A stretch of 64,000 bases of DNA from contig CP025095.1 in NCBI GenBank assembly GCA_002831545.1, positions 558,001 to 622,000 of the forward strand, given 5' to 3'. Below are positions 44,604 through 53,082 of the stretch, in pieces; the first letter of the stretch is position 1, and the number at the start of each line of letters is the position of its first letter. The notes below the pieces were generated by a model that was given only the letters and a program-made list of their open reading frames with translations, did not search any database and had not been told where the DNA came from. Origin of the DNA: Streptococcus suis. Its GTDB lineage: Bacteria > Bacillota > Bacilli > Lactobacillales > Streptococcaceae. A program made the translations under genes and the position numbers.

Positions 44604-45071
44604 ATGTCAACAAATCGTTTAGCTTGGGATGAGTATTTTGCGGCTCAGGCGCTTTTGATTGCCAATCGGGCGACCTGTAAGAGAGCAAAGGTCGGTGCGG
44701 TTTTGGTTAAGGACAATAAGGTTATCGCAACAGGCTACAATGGTTCTGTTTCAGGAACCGAACATTGTTTGGATCAGGAACGCCTTATGATTGATGGTCA
44801 TTGCGCTAGAACCTTGCATGCGGAAGTCAATGCCATTTTACAAGGAGCGGAGCGGGGAATTCCAAAAGGTTTTACTGCCTATGTGACCCATTTCCCATGT
44901 CTCAACTGCTCTAAGCAATTGTTACAGGTTGGTTGTAAGCGGGTTGTCTATATCAATGAATACCGCATGGATGACTATGCTCAGTACTTGTATAAAGAAA
45001 AGGGCTGTGAGTTGGTTCATTTGCCTCTAGAGGTGGTTAAACAGGCAATTGCAGATGCCGAATTTATCTAA
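44604..45071 (+). CDS. dCMP deaminase (ComEB-like)
   Basis: 155-residue zinc-dependent cytidylate deaminase making dUMP for thymidylate synthesis. The catalytic motif is LHAEVNAIL (His ligand and catalytic Glu) with PCLNCSKQLL (two Cys ligands); a further His/Cys-rich loop (EHCLDQ...GHCARTLHAE) is typical of dCMP deaminases. ATG 44604 is chosen for AAAGGAG upstream; the ORF could begin at a GTG at 44586. Third gene after the M42 peptidase. Confidence 0.93.
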   Translation: MSTNRLAWDEYFAAQALLIANRATCKRAKVGAVLVKDNKVIATGYNGSVSGTEHCLDQERLMIDGHCARTLHAEVNAILQGAERGIPKGFTAYVTHFPCLNCSKQLLQVGCKRVVYINEYRMDDYAQYLYKEKGCELVHLPLEVVKQAIADAEFI

Positions 45072-45084
45072 TGATTTTGTAGAA

Positions 45085-45430
45085 GAGTGGGAGTGGGAAA
45101 GAACTCGACCATTCATAGAAGAGTTCGTCAACAATTTTTCGTTTTAAGTTGTTGAGTTGAAACAGTCTATCCCCAGACTGTTTCACTCCCACCCCCGCAT
45201 AGCTCCAACAGTCAGAGTAGTGACTGTTGGAGGTTGGAAATGAAGCGAACTCTGTTCGCATCAGTCGTAATGGTCAGATTTGGAGTGTAAAACACGAATT
45301 GCTGAGATTTGCTTCGCAAATCTTATCTCCAACCTTTAACAGTCCACTGGACTGTTAAACCCAATCAACCACTGCGCTGAGATGTTGACACGAACTCTGA
45401 GTAGTGGTCCTGGGCTTTTTACCCAGCCTC
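45085..45430 (-). repeat. Modular repeat family, expanded copy 4
   Basis: Reverse-oriented, about 346 bp, double the core length. All core blocks occur in order, but palindromic cassettes are inserted between them: AACAGTCTATCCCCAGACTG, CCAACAGTCAGAGTAGTGAC with its partner GTTGGAGG, GATTTGCTTCGCAAATC, and AACAGTCCACTGGACTGTT. The linker ATCTCCAACCT recurs, as in the tail of copy 1. Confidence 0.83.
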
Positions 45431-45472
45431 CTCTTTATTTTTAAGAAAATGCTAGGATAGTCGGTCAATCTA

Positions 45473-45481
45473 TGCTATACT
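45473..45481 (+). promoter_or_regulatory. metK promoter (extended -10)
   Basis: TGCTATACT ending at 45481, 13 nt before the conserved 5' strand of the riboswitch. The -35 is weak. Confidence 0.6.
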
Positions 45482-45493
45482 AGAAACGTTATT

Positions 45494-45827
45494 AAGTCCC
45501 GAAAAGGTAGTTTATAGACTAGTTAATATTTGCAAAAACACTTGAAACACAATTAAAGAAGCTGGTAACATTGAATAGTAAGCGTAAAAACTTTACTACA
45601 CTTCAGTCACTATTTTCTTCAAATAGGGCTGATTTCATACAGTCTGGTATTGTCTTTCTCGTTGAGTATCTGGAAATTTTCCTTTGCTCAAGACAGGTGT
45701 CTTTCGCAAATAGGATTTCCCTTTGCTCAAGACAAAAGTCTTTCGCAAAGAACTAGTCTTCGACTAGTTCTTTGTAACCTTAGTAACCCGCTAGGTTTCT
45801 AGCATATATTCTATTATAAGGGGGACA
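45494..45827 (+). promoter_or_regulatory. SAM-III (SMK-box) riboswitch of metK
   Basis: Translational SAM riboswitch. Conserved 5' strand AAGTCCCGAAAAGG (45494-45507) and 3' strand CTTTGTAACC (45770-45779) match the SMK consensus. GGGGGAC (45820-45826) carries the ribosome site; its GGGAC can pair with GTCCC (45496-45500), sequestering it when SAM is bound, as in Enterococcus. The two aptamer strands are separated by about 260 nt, far more than in the minimal E. faecalis version. That insertion holds two tandem hairpins (45683-45710 and 45722-45749) and an AACTAGTC / GACTAGTT hairpin. Confidence 0.85.
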
Positions 45828-45832
45828 TTTTT

Positions 45833-47032
45833 ATGTCAGAACGTAAGTTGTTTACGTCTGAGTCAGTATCGGAAGGACATCCGGATAAGATTGCTGACCA
45901 GATTTCAGATGCCATTTTGGATGCTATTTTAGCAGAGGATCCAGATGCGCACGTAGCAGCAGAGACGGCTGTTTATACAGGTAGTGTTCATGTGTTTGGA
46001 GAGATTTCAACCACTGCCTATGTGGATATTAACCGTGTGGTACGTGATACGATTGCGGAGATTGGCTATACAAAAGGTGAGTATGGTTTTTCAGCTGAGT
46101 TGGTTGGGGTTCATCCGTCACTTGTAGAGCAATCGCCAGATATTGCCCAAGGTGTCAATGAAGCTTTGGAAACTCGTCAAGATGCTAGTCAAGATCCATT
46201 GGATTTGATTGGTGCAGGTGACCAGGGGCTCATGTTTGGTTTTGCAGTAGATGAAACGCCTGAACTTATGCCCTTGCCAATTTCACTTAGTCACAAATTG
46301 GTGCGTCGTTTGGCCGAGTTGAGAAAATCAGGTGAAATTGCTTATCTCCGTCCAGATGCTAAGTCACAGGTAACAGTTGAATACGATGAAGACAACCGAC
46401 CTGTTCGTGTGGATACAGTCGTTATTTCGACCCAGCATGATCCAGAAGTTAGCCAGGAGCAAATTCGTCAGGATGTCATTGAACGTGTGATCAAGGAAAT
46501 CATTCCAGCTCATTATCTGGATGACCAAACCAACTACTTTATCAACCCAACTGGTCGCTTTGTCATTGGTGGACCTCAAGGGGACTCTGGTTTGACAGGT
46601 CGTAAGATTATTGTGGATACCTATGGTGGTTATTCTCGTCATGGTGGCGGTGCTTTCTCTGGTAAGGATGCGACCAAAGTGGACCGTTCTGCATCTTATG
46701 CGGCACGTTACATCGCTAAAAATATCGTAGCAGCTGGTTTGGCTAAAAAGGCGGAAGTTCAATTGGCCTATGCTATCGGTGTTGCTCAACCAGTTTCAGT
46801 TCGCATCGATACCTTTGGTACGAGCACAGTAGCGGAAAGCAAATTAGAAGCAGCTGTTCGTCAGATTTTCGATTTACGCCCAGCTGGTATTATTCAAATG
46901 TTGGACCTCAAACGTCCGATTTACAAGCAAACTGCAGCCTATGGTCACATGGGACGTACGGATATTGACTTGCCATGGGAACGCTTGGACAAAGTAGATG
47001 CTTTACAAGCAGTACTACAAAAGATCAACTAG
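45833..47032 (+). CDS. metK: S-adenosylmethionine synthetase
   Basis: Makes SAM from Met and ATP. 399 residues. Motifs: [17 protein letters not shown] (ATP/Met binding), [12 protein letters not shown], and the P-loop-like [16 protein letters not shown]. Length is as usual. The GGGGG ribosome site lies eight bases before the ATG and is the regulated element of the SMK riboswitch, so SAM excess should shut off translation. Confidence 0.97.
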
Positions 47033-47044
47033 GAATATTTTCAA

Positions 47045-47077
47045 AACAGGAGACAGACTTGCCTCCTGTTTTTTTAT
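47045..47077 (+). terminator. metK terminator
   Basis: AACAGGAG / CTCCTGTT with a ten-base loop and seven T. Confidence 0.88.
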
Positions 47078-47162
47078 ATATCAAATAACTAGCATTTTAC
47101 CACCCATTGTGGTAAAATGAAACGTATGCCTTTTTAGGCAAATTAAGAAAGTGAATGCTAGT

Positions 47163-48422
47163 ATGAGAAAAATTGTAATTAATGGTGGAAAAACACTGAA
47201 AGGGTCGGTTACCGTTAGTGGTGCCAAAAACTCAGTTGTTGCTCTTATTCCGGCCATTATTCTTGCAGATGGGATTGTTACTCTGGACGGAGTGCCTGCA
47301 ATCTCGGATGTAGATAGCTTAGTTGATATTATGGAAACAATGGGCGCGACGGTCAAGCGTGATGGTGAAAGCTTGGAGATTGACCCTCGTGGTGTAAAAG
47401 ACATGCCTATGCCATTTGGTAAAATTAATAGCTTGCGTGCATCCTACTATTTTTACGGTTCCCTCCTTGGTCGCTTTGGTCAAGCTGTTGTTGGCTTGCC
47501 AGGTGGTTGTGATTTGGGTCCGCGTCCAATTGATTTGCACTTGAAAGCATTCGCAGCCATGGGTGCGAAAACAACCTATGAAGGTGAATATATGCGCTTG
47601 GCAACTAATGGTCAGCGTATTCAAGGGGCACATATCTTCATGGATGTTGTCAGCGTCGGTGCGACAATTAATACTATCTTAGCAGCTGTCAAAGCAGAAG
47701 GCCGTACAGTTATTGAAAATGCGGCGCGTGAACCTGAAATTATTGACGTGGCAACTTTGCTTAATAATATGGGGGCACGTATCCGTGGTGCGGGTACAGA
47801 TATTATCACCATTGAAGGCGTAGACAGTCTAAAAGGAACACGTCATCAAGTGATTCCAGACCGTATTGAAGCAGGGACTTATATTGCTCTTGCTGCTGCT
47901 GTTGGTGAAGGTATTCGTATCGATAATGTCCTTTATGAACACTTAGAGAGTTACATCGCTAAGTTGGAAGAAATGGGTGTTCGCATGACCATTTCTGAAG
48001 ATAGTATTTTTGTTGAAAAGCAAGAAACATTAAAGGCAGTGAATATCAAAACTTCACCTTATCCAGGTTTTGCGACAGACTTGCAGCAACCCATTACACC
48101 TTTACTGCTTAAGGCAGAAGGGACTGGTACGATTGTTGATACGATTTATGAAAAACGTGTTGGTCATGTGCAGGAGCTTGCAAATCTTGGAGCAAAAATC
48201 TCTACTCGTAACAACCATATTGCCTTTGAAGGTCCAAATCAACTGACTGGTACATCTGTTAAAGCTACTGATTTGCGTGCGGGAGCCGCAATGGTTATTG
48301 CTGGTTTAATGGCTCAAGGGCGTACAGAAATTACAAACATTGAGTTTATTCTACGTGGTTACTCAAATATTGTTGATAAGCTGACAGAATTAGGTGCAGA
48401 TATTCAATTGATTGAGGATTAG
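47163..48422 (+). CDS. murA: UDP-N-acetylglucosamine 1-carboxyvinyltransferase
   Basis: First committed step of peptidoglycan synthesis, target of fosfomycin. 419 residues from ATG 47163. Motifs include [12 protein letters not shown] at the N-terminus, the [14 protein letters not shown] loop (holding the fosfomycin-reactive Cys in [10 protein letters not shown]), and [15 protein letters not shown] at 47151 would add four residues. The ribosome site is weak. Streptococci carry two MurA paralogues and this could be either. Confidence 0.95.
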
Positions 48423-48480
48423 AGAGTCTAATTGAGAACTACTTTCTCAAAACGTAATCGATTTAAAAACAAAACAATCT

Positions 48481-48505
48481 GGGGCTGGGAGTAATTCTCA
48501 GCCCC
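48481..48505 (+). terminator. Hairpin between murA and GNAT gene
   Basis: GGGGCTGGGA / TCTCAGCCCC with a GTAAT loop. No T run follows, and the GNAT start is only 12 bases downstream, so it may be a processing or regulatory structure. Confidence 0.5.
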
Positions 48506-48516
48506 TTGGGTACACT

Positions 48517-49089
48517 ATGACACTTTGGACAAGACTAGCGAAGTTTGCTTACTTTGAAACGGACCGTTTGTATTTACGACCATTTTCTTTTGAAGATGGA
48601 GAAAGTTTCTATGAAATTGTATCAAATCCCGAAAATCTTCCGTTTATCTTTCCAGCTTTGGAGGACAGAAATATTGCTTTTTCGACAATGGTTGAAAAAT
48701 TTATGCGTTCACCATTGGGAAACTGGGCCTTAGTTGATAAGTATTCGGAGAGGATGATTGGTGCGCTTTGCTTTGAAAAGGTAGATGAACGTCAACTTTC
48801 TGCGGAGCTCAGCTATTTCCTAAAAAAAGACTACTGGAGAAGAGGCTTGATGACGGAAGCAGTGAGGACTTTAGTCTATCTAGCTTTTTATGAGTTTGGT
48901 CTGAGGGAGCTAGTTATTGTCACTCATGAGGAAAATGTGGCCAGTCAGATGGTGGCGAAAAAAGCTGGTTTGGTACAGGTTGCGCAGTATCGCGGAAGTG
49001 ACCGCTATAGCCATAAAACAAGAAATTATCTAAAATTTAGCTTGAAGAGAGCTGAATTTAGTTTAGAAATATATGAGGAGAATGAATGA
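48517..49089 (+). CDS. GNAT family N-acetyltransferase (RimJ/RimL-like)
   Basis: 190 residues. Begins FETDRLYLRPFSFEDGESFYEI after a short lead-in, as in RimJ/RimL-type acetyltransferases. The acetyl-CoA loop is YWRRGLMTEAVRTLV and the late ENVASQMVAKKAGL follows. It may acetylate a ribosomal protein or small molecule; substrate unknown. The ribosome site is not clear because of the hairpin just upstream. The stop overlaps the map start by four bases (ATGA). Confidence 0.88.
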   Translation: MTLWTRLAKFAYFETDRLYLRPFSFEDGESFYEIVSNPENLPFIFPALEDRNIAFSTMVEKFMRSPLGNWALVDKYSERMIGALCFEKVDERQLSAELSYFLKKDYWRRGLMTEAVRTLVYLAFYEFGLRELVIVTHEENVASQMVAKKAGLVQVAQYRGSDRYSHKTRNYLKFSLKRAEFSLEIYEENE

Positions 49090-49946
49090 TTACTATTAAA
49101 TCACAACGAGAAATTGATGCAATGAAACGTGCTGGAGATGTTCTGGCTGGTATTCATATTGGTTTGCGAGAGATTATCAAGCCAGGTGTGGACATGTGGG
49201 AAGTAGAGGAATATGTCCGTAAAACGTGTAAGGAAAAGAATGTTTTGCCACTCCAAATTGGTGTTGATGGAGAATTGATGGATTATCCTTATGCGACTTG
49301 TTGTGGATTGAATGATGAGGTCGCTCATGCTTTTCCGCGTCATTACAAACTTAAAGAAGGTGATTTACTGAAGGTCGATATGGTTTTGAGCGAGCCTTTG
49401 GATAAAGCGGTAGTTGATGTTTCTAAGCTAAACTTCAATGATGTCAAGGCTATGAAGAAAATCACTCAAACCTATCGTGGTGGTTGTGCGGATTCCTGCT
49501 GGGCTTATGCGGTTGGTCAGGTCTCTGAGGAAGTTCAAAACTTGATGGACGTGACTAAGGAATGTTTGTACCGCGGTATCGAGCAAGCAGTTGTTGGCAA
49601 TCGTATCGGCGATATCGGTGCTGCTATTCAAGAATATGCGGAAGGTCTTGGCTACGGTGTTGTTCGTGACTTGGTAGGGCACGGCGTTGGACCAACCTTC
49701 CACGAAGAGCCGATGGTTCCTCATTATGGAACTAAAGGTCGAGGTCTTCGCTTGCGTGAAGGCATGGTTTTGACTATCGAGCCTATGATTAATACAGGGA
49801 CTTGGGAAATTGATACGGATATGAAGACTGGTTGGGCTCACAAAACACTTGATGGTGGTTTGTCTTGTCAATACGAACACCAATTTGTCATCACCAAAGA
49901 TGGACCGGTTATTTTGACCAGTCAAGGTGAAGAAGGGACCTATTAA
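49086..49946 (+). CDS. map: Methionine aminopeptidase, type I
   Basis: Removes the initiator Met from nascent proteins. 286 residues, about 30 more than the E. coli enzyme because of a streptococcal insertion around residues 100-130. Metal and catalytic residues: NDEVAHAFP (His), KVDMVLSE (Asp), DLVGHGVGPTFHEEPMVPHYG (His and Glu), and the final YEHQFVIT Glu region. Coupled to the GNAT gene upstream. Confidence 0.95.
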   Translation: MITIKSQREIDAMKRAGDVLAGIHIGLREIIKPGVDMWEVEEYVRKTCKEKNVLPLQIGVDGELMDYPYATCCGLNDEVAHAFPRHYKLKEGDLLKVDMVLSEPLDKAVVDVSKLNFNDVKAMKKITQTYRGGCADSCWAYAVGQVSEEVQNLMDVTKECLYRGIEQAVVGNRIGDIGAAIQEYAEGLGYGVVRDLVGHGVGPTFHEEPMVPHYGTKGRGLRLREGMVLTIEPMINTGTWEIDTDMKTGWAHKTLDGGLSCQYEHQFVITKDGPVILTSQGEEGTY

Positions 49947-49993
49947 TTCTCGGCGAGGTCGTGAATAATAGATGAATGAGGAAGGAGGAGAGA

Positions 49994-50917
49994 ATGAAGA
50001 AAACCAGAATAGTTGAAGGTTTGAAAACATTCTGCTCAACCTTCTTTTCTTTTTATCGTTCTGCTGATAGCGATGTAACAAGTGTTGCAGTAGCTTACTA
50101 TTTGTTAATTTCTATTTTCCCTATTCTTCTAACTCTTGCGAATTTACTGCCATATTATCCATTTGATGTGGATATGATTTTATCGGTTGTAGCTGAATTT
50201 GTGCCAGACAAGCTCTATCCTTCGGTTTCATCTTTTATCACTTCTGTATTAACAAAGCCGTCGTCATCATGGTTAGGGATTTCAATTCTGACAACTCTTT
50301 GGACCCTGTCACGTAGTATGACTATTTTGCAGAAGGCCTTTAATAAGGCTTATGGCATCAATGAACACCGTGATTTTATTATTGGGCACTTGATTGGCAT
50401 ATTTTTAGGAATTGGTCTGCAGGTAATTATCCTCTTAAGTATTACGCTTTTGACTTTCGGGCAGGCAGTTTTTTCTTATATTAATAAGCTGGTTCCTATT
50501 GAAGACGCCTGGCTGAAGGGGCTTCTTAGTCAAACACAGTTAGTAGGTTTAATGGCTCTGTTTGCCGCCTTGGTTATGCTTTATTTCTTTTTGCCAAATG
50601 TTCGGATAAAAAAAGTTCGATATGTTTTTCCAGGAACCTTGTTTGTTCTGTTGACGATGACTTCTATTGGAAAGTTATTTTCGATTTATGTTGATAATTA
50701 TGCTAATAAGTTGCTGGATTTTAGAATAGTAACAGCTGTCGTCTTTCTTGTTTTTATGCTTTGGTTCATTTTTATGGCTCAAGTACTCATCATTGGTGCA
50801 ATGATTAATGCTACGGTTCAAAGTATGCAGGTAGAAGAGTTTCATGCTAGAGATGGGGATATTGTTTCTATCTTGAATAGGCTAAAGGCAAGATTTACAG
50901 CGATAGATAAAGAATGA
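49994..50917 (+). CDS. YihY/BrkB family membrane protein
   Basis: 307 residues with six predicted transmembrane segments, the UPF0761/YihY family. N-terminal AVAYYLLISIFPILLTLANLLPYYP and the central LWTLSRSMTILQKAFNKAYG are family features. Older annotation as ribonuclease BN is known to be wrong for this family. ATG 49994 follows GGAGGAGAG. Function unknown. A hairpin at 50943-50969 ends it and the converging gtrA. Confidence 0.88.
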   Translation: MKKTRIVEGLKTFCSTFFSFYRSADSDVTSVAVAYYLLISIFPILLTLANLLPYYPFDVDMILSVVAEFVPDKLYPSVSSFITSVLTKPSSSWLGISILTTLWTLSRSMTILQKAFNKAYGINEHRDFIIGHLIGIFLGIGLQVIILLSITLLTFGQAVFSYINKLVPIEDAWLKGLLSQTQLVGLMALFAALVMLYFFLPNVRIKKVRYVFPGTLFVLLTMTSIGKLFSIYVDNYANKLLDFRIVTAVVFLVFMLWFIFMAQVLIIGAMINATVQSMQVEEFHARDGDIVSILNRLKARFTAIDKE

Positions 50918-50942
50918 AGCAGGAAAATCAAGCTATATATAA

Positions 50943-50969
50943 AAATGAGGTTCCGTTGGAGCCTCATTT
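50943..50969. terminator. Hairpin between yihY and gtrA
   Basis: AAATGAGG / CCTCATTT with a ten-base loop. It overlaps the gtrA stop codon and can serve both converging genes. Confidence 0.65.
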
Positions 50970-51401
50970 CGTATTTTTAAAGATAAAGAGTTTGCTCAAG
51001 AAATAGTTGACCACAATGACCAAGACTTGAGAGAAGAGAGTGGAAATGGCGTTGACAAGTGTCAAATCATGGTTGACAAACTGCCCAATCAATTGTGGGT
51101 AGGCTTGTACTAATAAATAGGCTAGAGCCATATCCATGACCAAGGTCGCGATGCGGGCAGATACAAACTTGACCAATCGCTGAGGCCAACCCTCTCTGGC
51201 TTGTTTGAAAACGAAACGGTCGTTGGTCCAAAAGGCAAAGAGGATAGCTACTGCATTGGCTAAAAGAGTTACTAGCAGAATGGATGGGATGAACAGAAAG
51301 AGTCCCATACGGGTAATCATATAAACAAGGGTTGCTGCCACACCTGCAATCAAATAGAGAATAACTTCGTTATTGATGAGTTGATAAAATAGTTTTTTCA
51401 T
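50964..51401 (-). CDS. GtrA-like family membrane protein
   Basis: 145 residues, four transmembrane segments in two pairs, with the GtrA signature FAFWTNDRFVFK in the loop and a C-terminal YFLSKLFIFK repeat of it. GtrA proteins are thought to help flip lipid-linked sugars for surface glycans. No glycosyltransferase gene is beside it here. Confidence 0.88.
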   Translation of the reverse strand: MKKLFYQLINNEVILYLIAGVAATLVYMITRMGLFLFIPSILLVTLLANAVAILFAFWTNDRFVFKQAREGWPQRLVKFVSARIATLVMDMALAYLLVQAYPQLIGQFVNHDLTLVNAISTLFSQVLVIVVNYFLSKLFIFKNTK

Positions 51402-51431
51402 AGGACTAGTCTATCATTTTTAGAAAAAATA

Positions 51432-51440
51432 TGCTATACT
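51432..51440 (+). promoter_or_regulatory. queT promoter (extended -10)
   Basis: TGCTATACT, about 28 nt before the preQ1-II aptamer. Confidence 0.6.
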
Positions 51441-51465
51441 AATCAACGTTGTTGAATTTTCAATG

Positions 51466-51524
51466 ACCCTTGGGGCTTGCTCACTTTACCCAAGCATATT
51501 TTAAGCTTTTTCGCTAAAGGAGAA
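51466..51524 (+). promoter_or_regulatory. PreQ1-II riboswitch of queT
   Basis: Matches the streptococcal preQ1-II (COG4708) aptamer: CCTTGGGGCTTGCTC, then TTTACCCAAGCATATTTTAAG, a short AAGC..GCT hairpin, and ending in CTAAAGGAGAA, where the ribosome site itself is part of the fold. CTTGGG / CCCAAG forms P1. It should lower translation when preQ1 is plentiful. Confidence 0.9.
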
Positions 51525-51528
51525 TTTT

Positions 51529-52047
51529 ATGAATACATCTAATAAATGGACTGCCAGAGATATGGCAGAAATTGCTCTTGTCGCGGCGATTTATGTCGCG
51601 CTTACCTTGACGCCGCCATTGAATGCTATTTCCTTCGGGGCTGTTCAGTTTCGTTTGTCTGAAATGCTCAATTTCTTGGCTTTTTATAATCGTAAGTATA
51701 TTATCGCTGTGACCATTGGCTGCATGATTTCCAACTTGATTGGTTTTGGTGTGATTGACCTCTTTGTGGGTGGATTCTCGACATTAATCTTCGTTACGTT
51801 GGGAGTTATTCTGTTTGAAAAATACAAGAAGGACTATCTATTCAGTGGATTATTTAACAAGGCTTTCTTTTATTTCTCATTCTTTTTTGCGGCAACTATG
51901 TTTACCATTGCTTTAGAATTAAAAGTCTTATATGATTTACCATTCTTTCTAACTTGGTTGACAACAGCAGCAGGAGAATTGCTTTCTCTATTAGTTGGAG
52001 CTGTTGTTATCGATAAACTATCCAAGAAAATAAATTTTGAAAAGTAA
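51529..52047 (+). CDS. queT: QueT family queuosine precursor transporter
   Basis: 172 residues, five or six transmembrane segments, S component of an ECF-type transporter for preQ1 or a related queuosine precursor. The N-terminal ARDMAEIALVAAIYVALT and the FGAVQFRLSEMLNFLAFY segment are family features. The ECF energising module is not encoded here. The preQ1-II riboswitch just upstream supports the substrate. Confidence 0.93.
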   Translation: MNTSNKWTARDMAEIALVAAIYVALTLTPPLNAISFGAVQFRLSEMLNFLAFYNRKYIIAVTIGCMISNLIGFGVIDLFVGGFSTLIFVTLGVILFEKYKKDYLFSGLFNKAFFYFSFFFAATMFTIALELKVLYDLPFFLTWLTTAAGELLSLLVGAVVIDKLSKKINFEK

Positions 52048-52066
52048 GTATACAATAAATGTGAGC

Positions 52067-52091
52067 AGACACTTTCGGGTGTCTTTTATTT
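52067..52091 (+). terminator. queT terminator
   Basis: AGACAC / GTGTCT stem with TTTCGG loop and TTTATTTTT tail. Confidence 0.8.
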
Positions 52092-52162
52092 TTAGGTCGC
52101 ATTATTTTGTATTGATTGACAATTTAGTTTATACTGGGGATAGAAGAAATAGGAGGTCTTTT

Positions 52163-53005
52163 ATGACAAGATATACGTTTTCAAATGGTGTAACTGTTCC
52201 TAAAATTGGTTTTGGAACTTGGCAGATACCCGATGGTGAAGTGGCGTACGGTGCGGTTTCTTATGCATTGGAAGCTGGTTATCGCCATATTGATACTGCT
52301 CAAATCTATGGCAATGAAGCTAGTGTTGGTCGAGCTATAGCTGATAGTGGCCTAGCTCGTGAGGACATTTTTTTAACAACTAAGGTTTGGAATGATAAGA
52401 TTGGCTATGAAGATACCCTTGCTTCAGTAGAAGAATCCATGCAAAAACTTCAGGTGGATTATCTGGATTTGTTACTGATCCATTGGCCAAATCCCAAGGC
52501 TATTCGCGACAGCATTGGCTGGAAAAAACGAAATGCCCAGGTTTGGAAGGCATTAGAAGAGCTCTATCGTGCTGGAAAAGTGAAAGTAATTGGAGTTTCT
52601 AACTTTATGGAACACCATCTAGAAGCTTTGCTGGAAACAGCTGAGATTATCCCGATGGCTAATCAGATTATGTTAGCTCCAGGAACTCTTCAGTCAGAAT
52701 TAGTTGCTTACTGCAAAGCCAAAGGGATTCTCTTGGAGGCCTATAGCCCATTTGGTACAGGAAGCCTTTTCCAAAGCCAAGAAGCAGCCGATTTGGCTAA
52801 AGAAGCTGGTTGTAGTGTTGCCCAGTTAGCATTGGCTTGGTCTTTAGATAAAGGCTTTCTCCCTCTCCCGAAATCAACTAGTCCAGAAAATATTAAGGCG
52901 AATTTGGAAATTGATGGCTTGGCTATTAGTCCGACAGCAGTTGCAAAGTTGGATAAACTAGAAGGAGTAAAAGGTCAGTTGGATCCTGATTTGGCAGAAT
53001 TTTAA
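52163..53005 (+). CDS. Aldo/keto reductase
   Basis: 280 residues, NADPH-dependent carbonyl reductase of the AKR5 type. Catalytic tetrad visible as Asp in HIDTAQIYGNE (Asp and Tyr), Lys in TTKVWNDK, and His in LIHWPNP. It resembles 2,5-diketo-gluconate reductase-like enzymes of Firmicutes; the substrate is open. ATG 52163 is chosen for AGGAGG upstream, though the frame stays open to 52037. A strong terminator lies at 53009-53043. Confidence 0.93.
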   Translation: MTRYTFSNGVTVPKIGFGTWQIPDGEVAYGAVSYALEAGYRHIDTAQIYGNEASVGRAIADSGLAREDIFLTTKVWNDKIGYEDTLASVEESMQKLQVDYLDLLLIHWPNPKAIRDSIGWKKRNAQVWKALEELYRAGKVKVIGVSNFMEHHLEALLETAEIIPMANQIMLAPGTLQSELVAYCKAKGILLEAYSPFGTGSLFQSQEAADLAKEAGCSVAQLALAWSLDKGFLPLPKSTSPENIKANLEIDGLAISPTAVAKLDKLEGVKGQLDPDLAEF

Positions 53006-53008
53006 TAT

Positions 53009-53043
53009 AAAAGAGTATGTTGTCACTGCAGCATACTCTTTTG
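53009..53043 (+). terminator. Aldo/keto reductase terminator
   Basis: AAAGAGTATG / CATACTCTTTT perfect stem with a 12-base loop. Confidence 0.9.
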
Positions 53044-53066
53044 TCATCTCCAACCTACCGCTTTCA

Positions 53067-53075
53067 TGTTATAAT
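53067..53075 (+). promoter_or_regulatory. Extended -10 promoter placing the start point at the tex ATG
   Basis: TGTTATAAT ends seven bases before ATG 53083, with AGTAGCT between and no Shine-Dalgarno. Confidence 0.65.
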
Positions 53076-53082
53076 AGTAGCT

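Noticed and set aside
43848..45071. A defence island around the HEPN-like/CBS gene
   Set aside because: The neighbours are an M42 peptidase and dCMP deaminase, ordinary core genes with no toxin, antitoxin or nuclease partner visible. Only the single-gene observation is kept.
45571..45756. 61-codon frame inside the metK leader
   Set aside because: It lies in the insertion of the SAM-III riboswitch, is built from tandem hairpins, and lacks a ribosome site. Structure explains it better than coding.
45072..45832. Possible CRISPR-like array of short palindromes
   Set aside because: The palindromes differ from each other and spacers are not of regular length. They are hairpin cassettes in a repeat element and a riboswitch. 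No cas genes are near.
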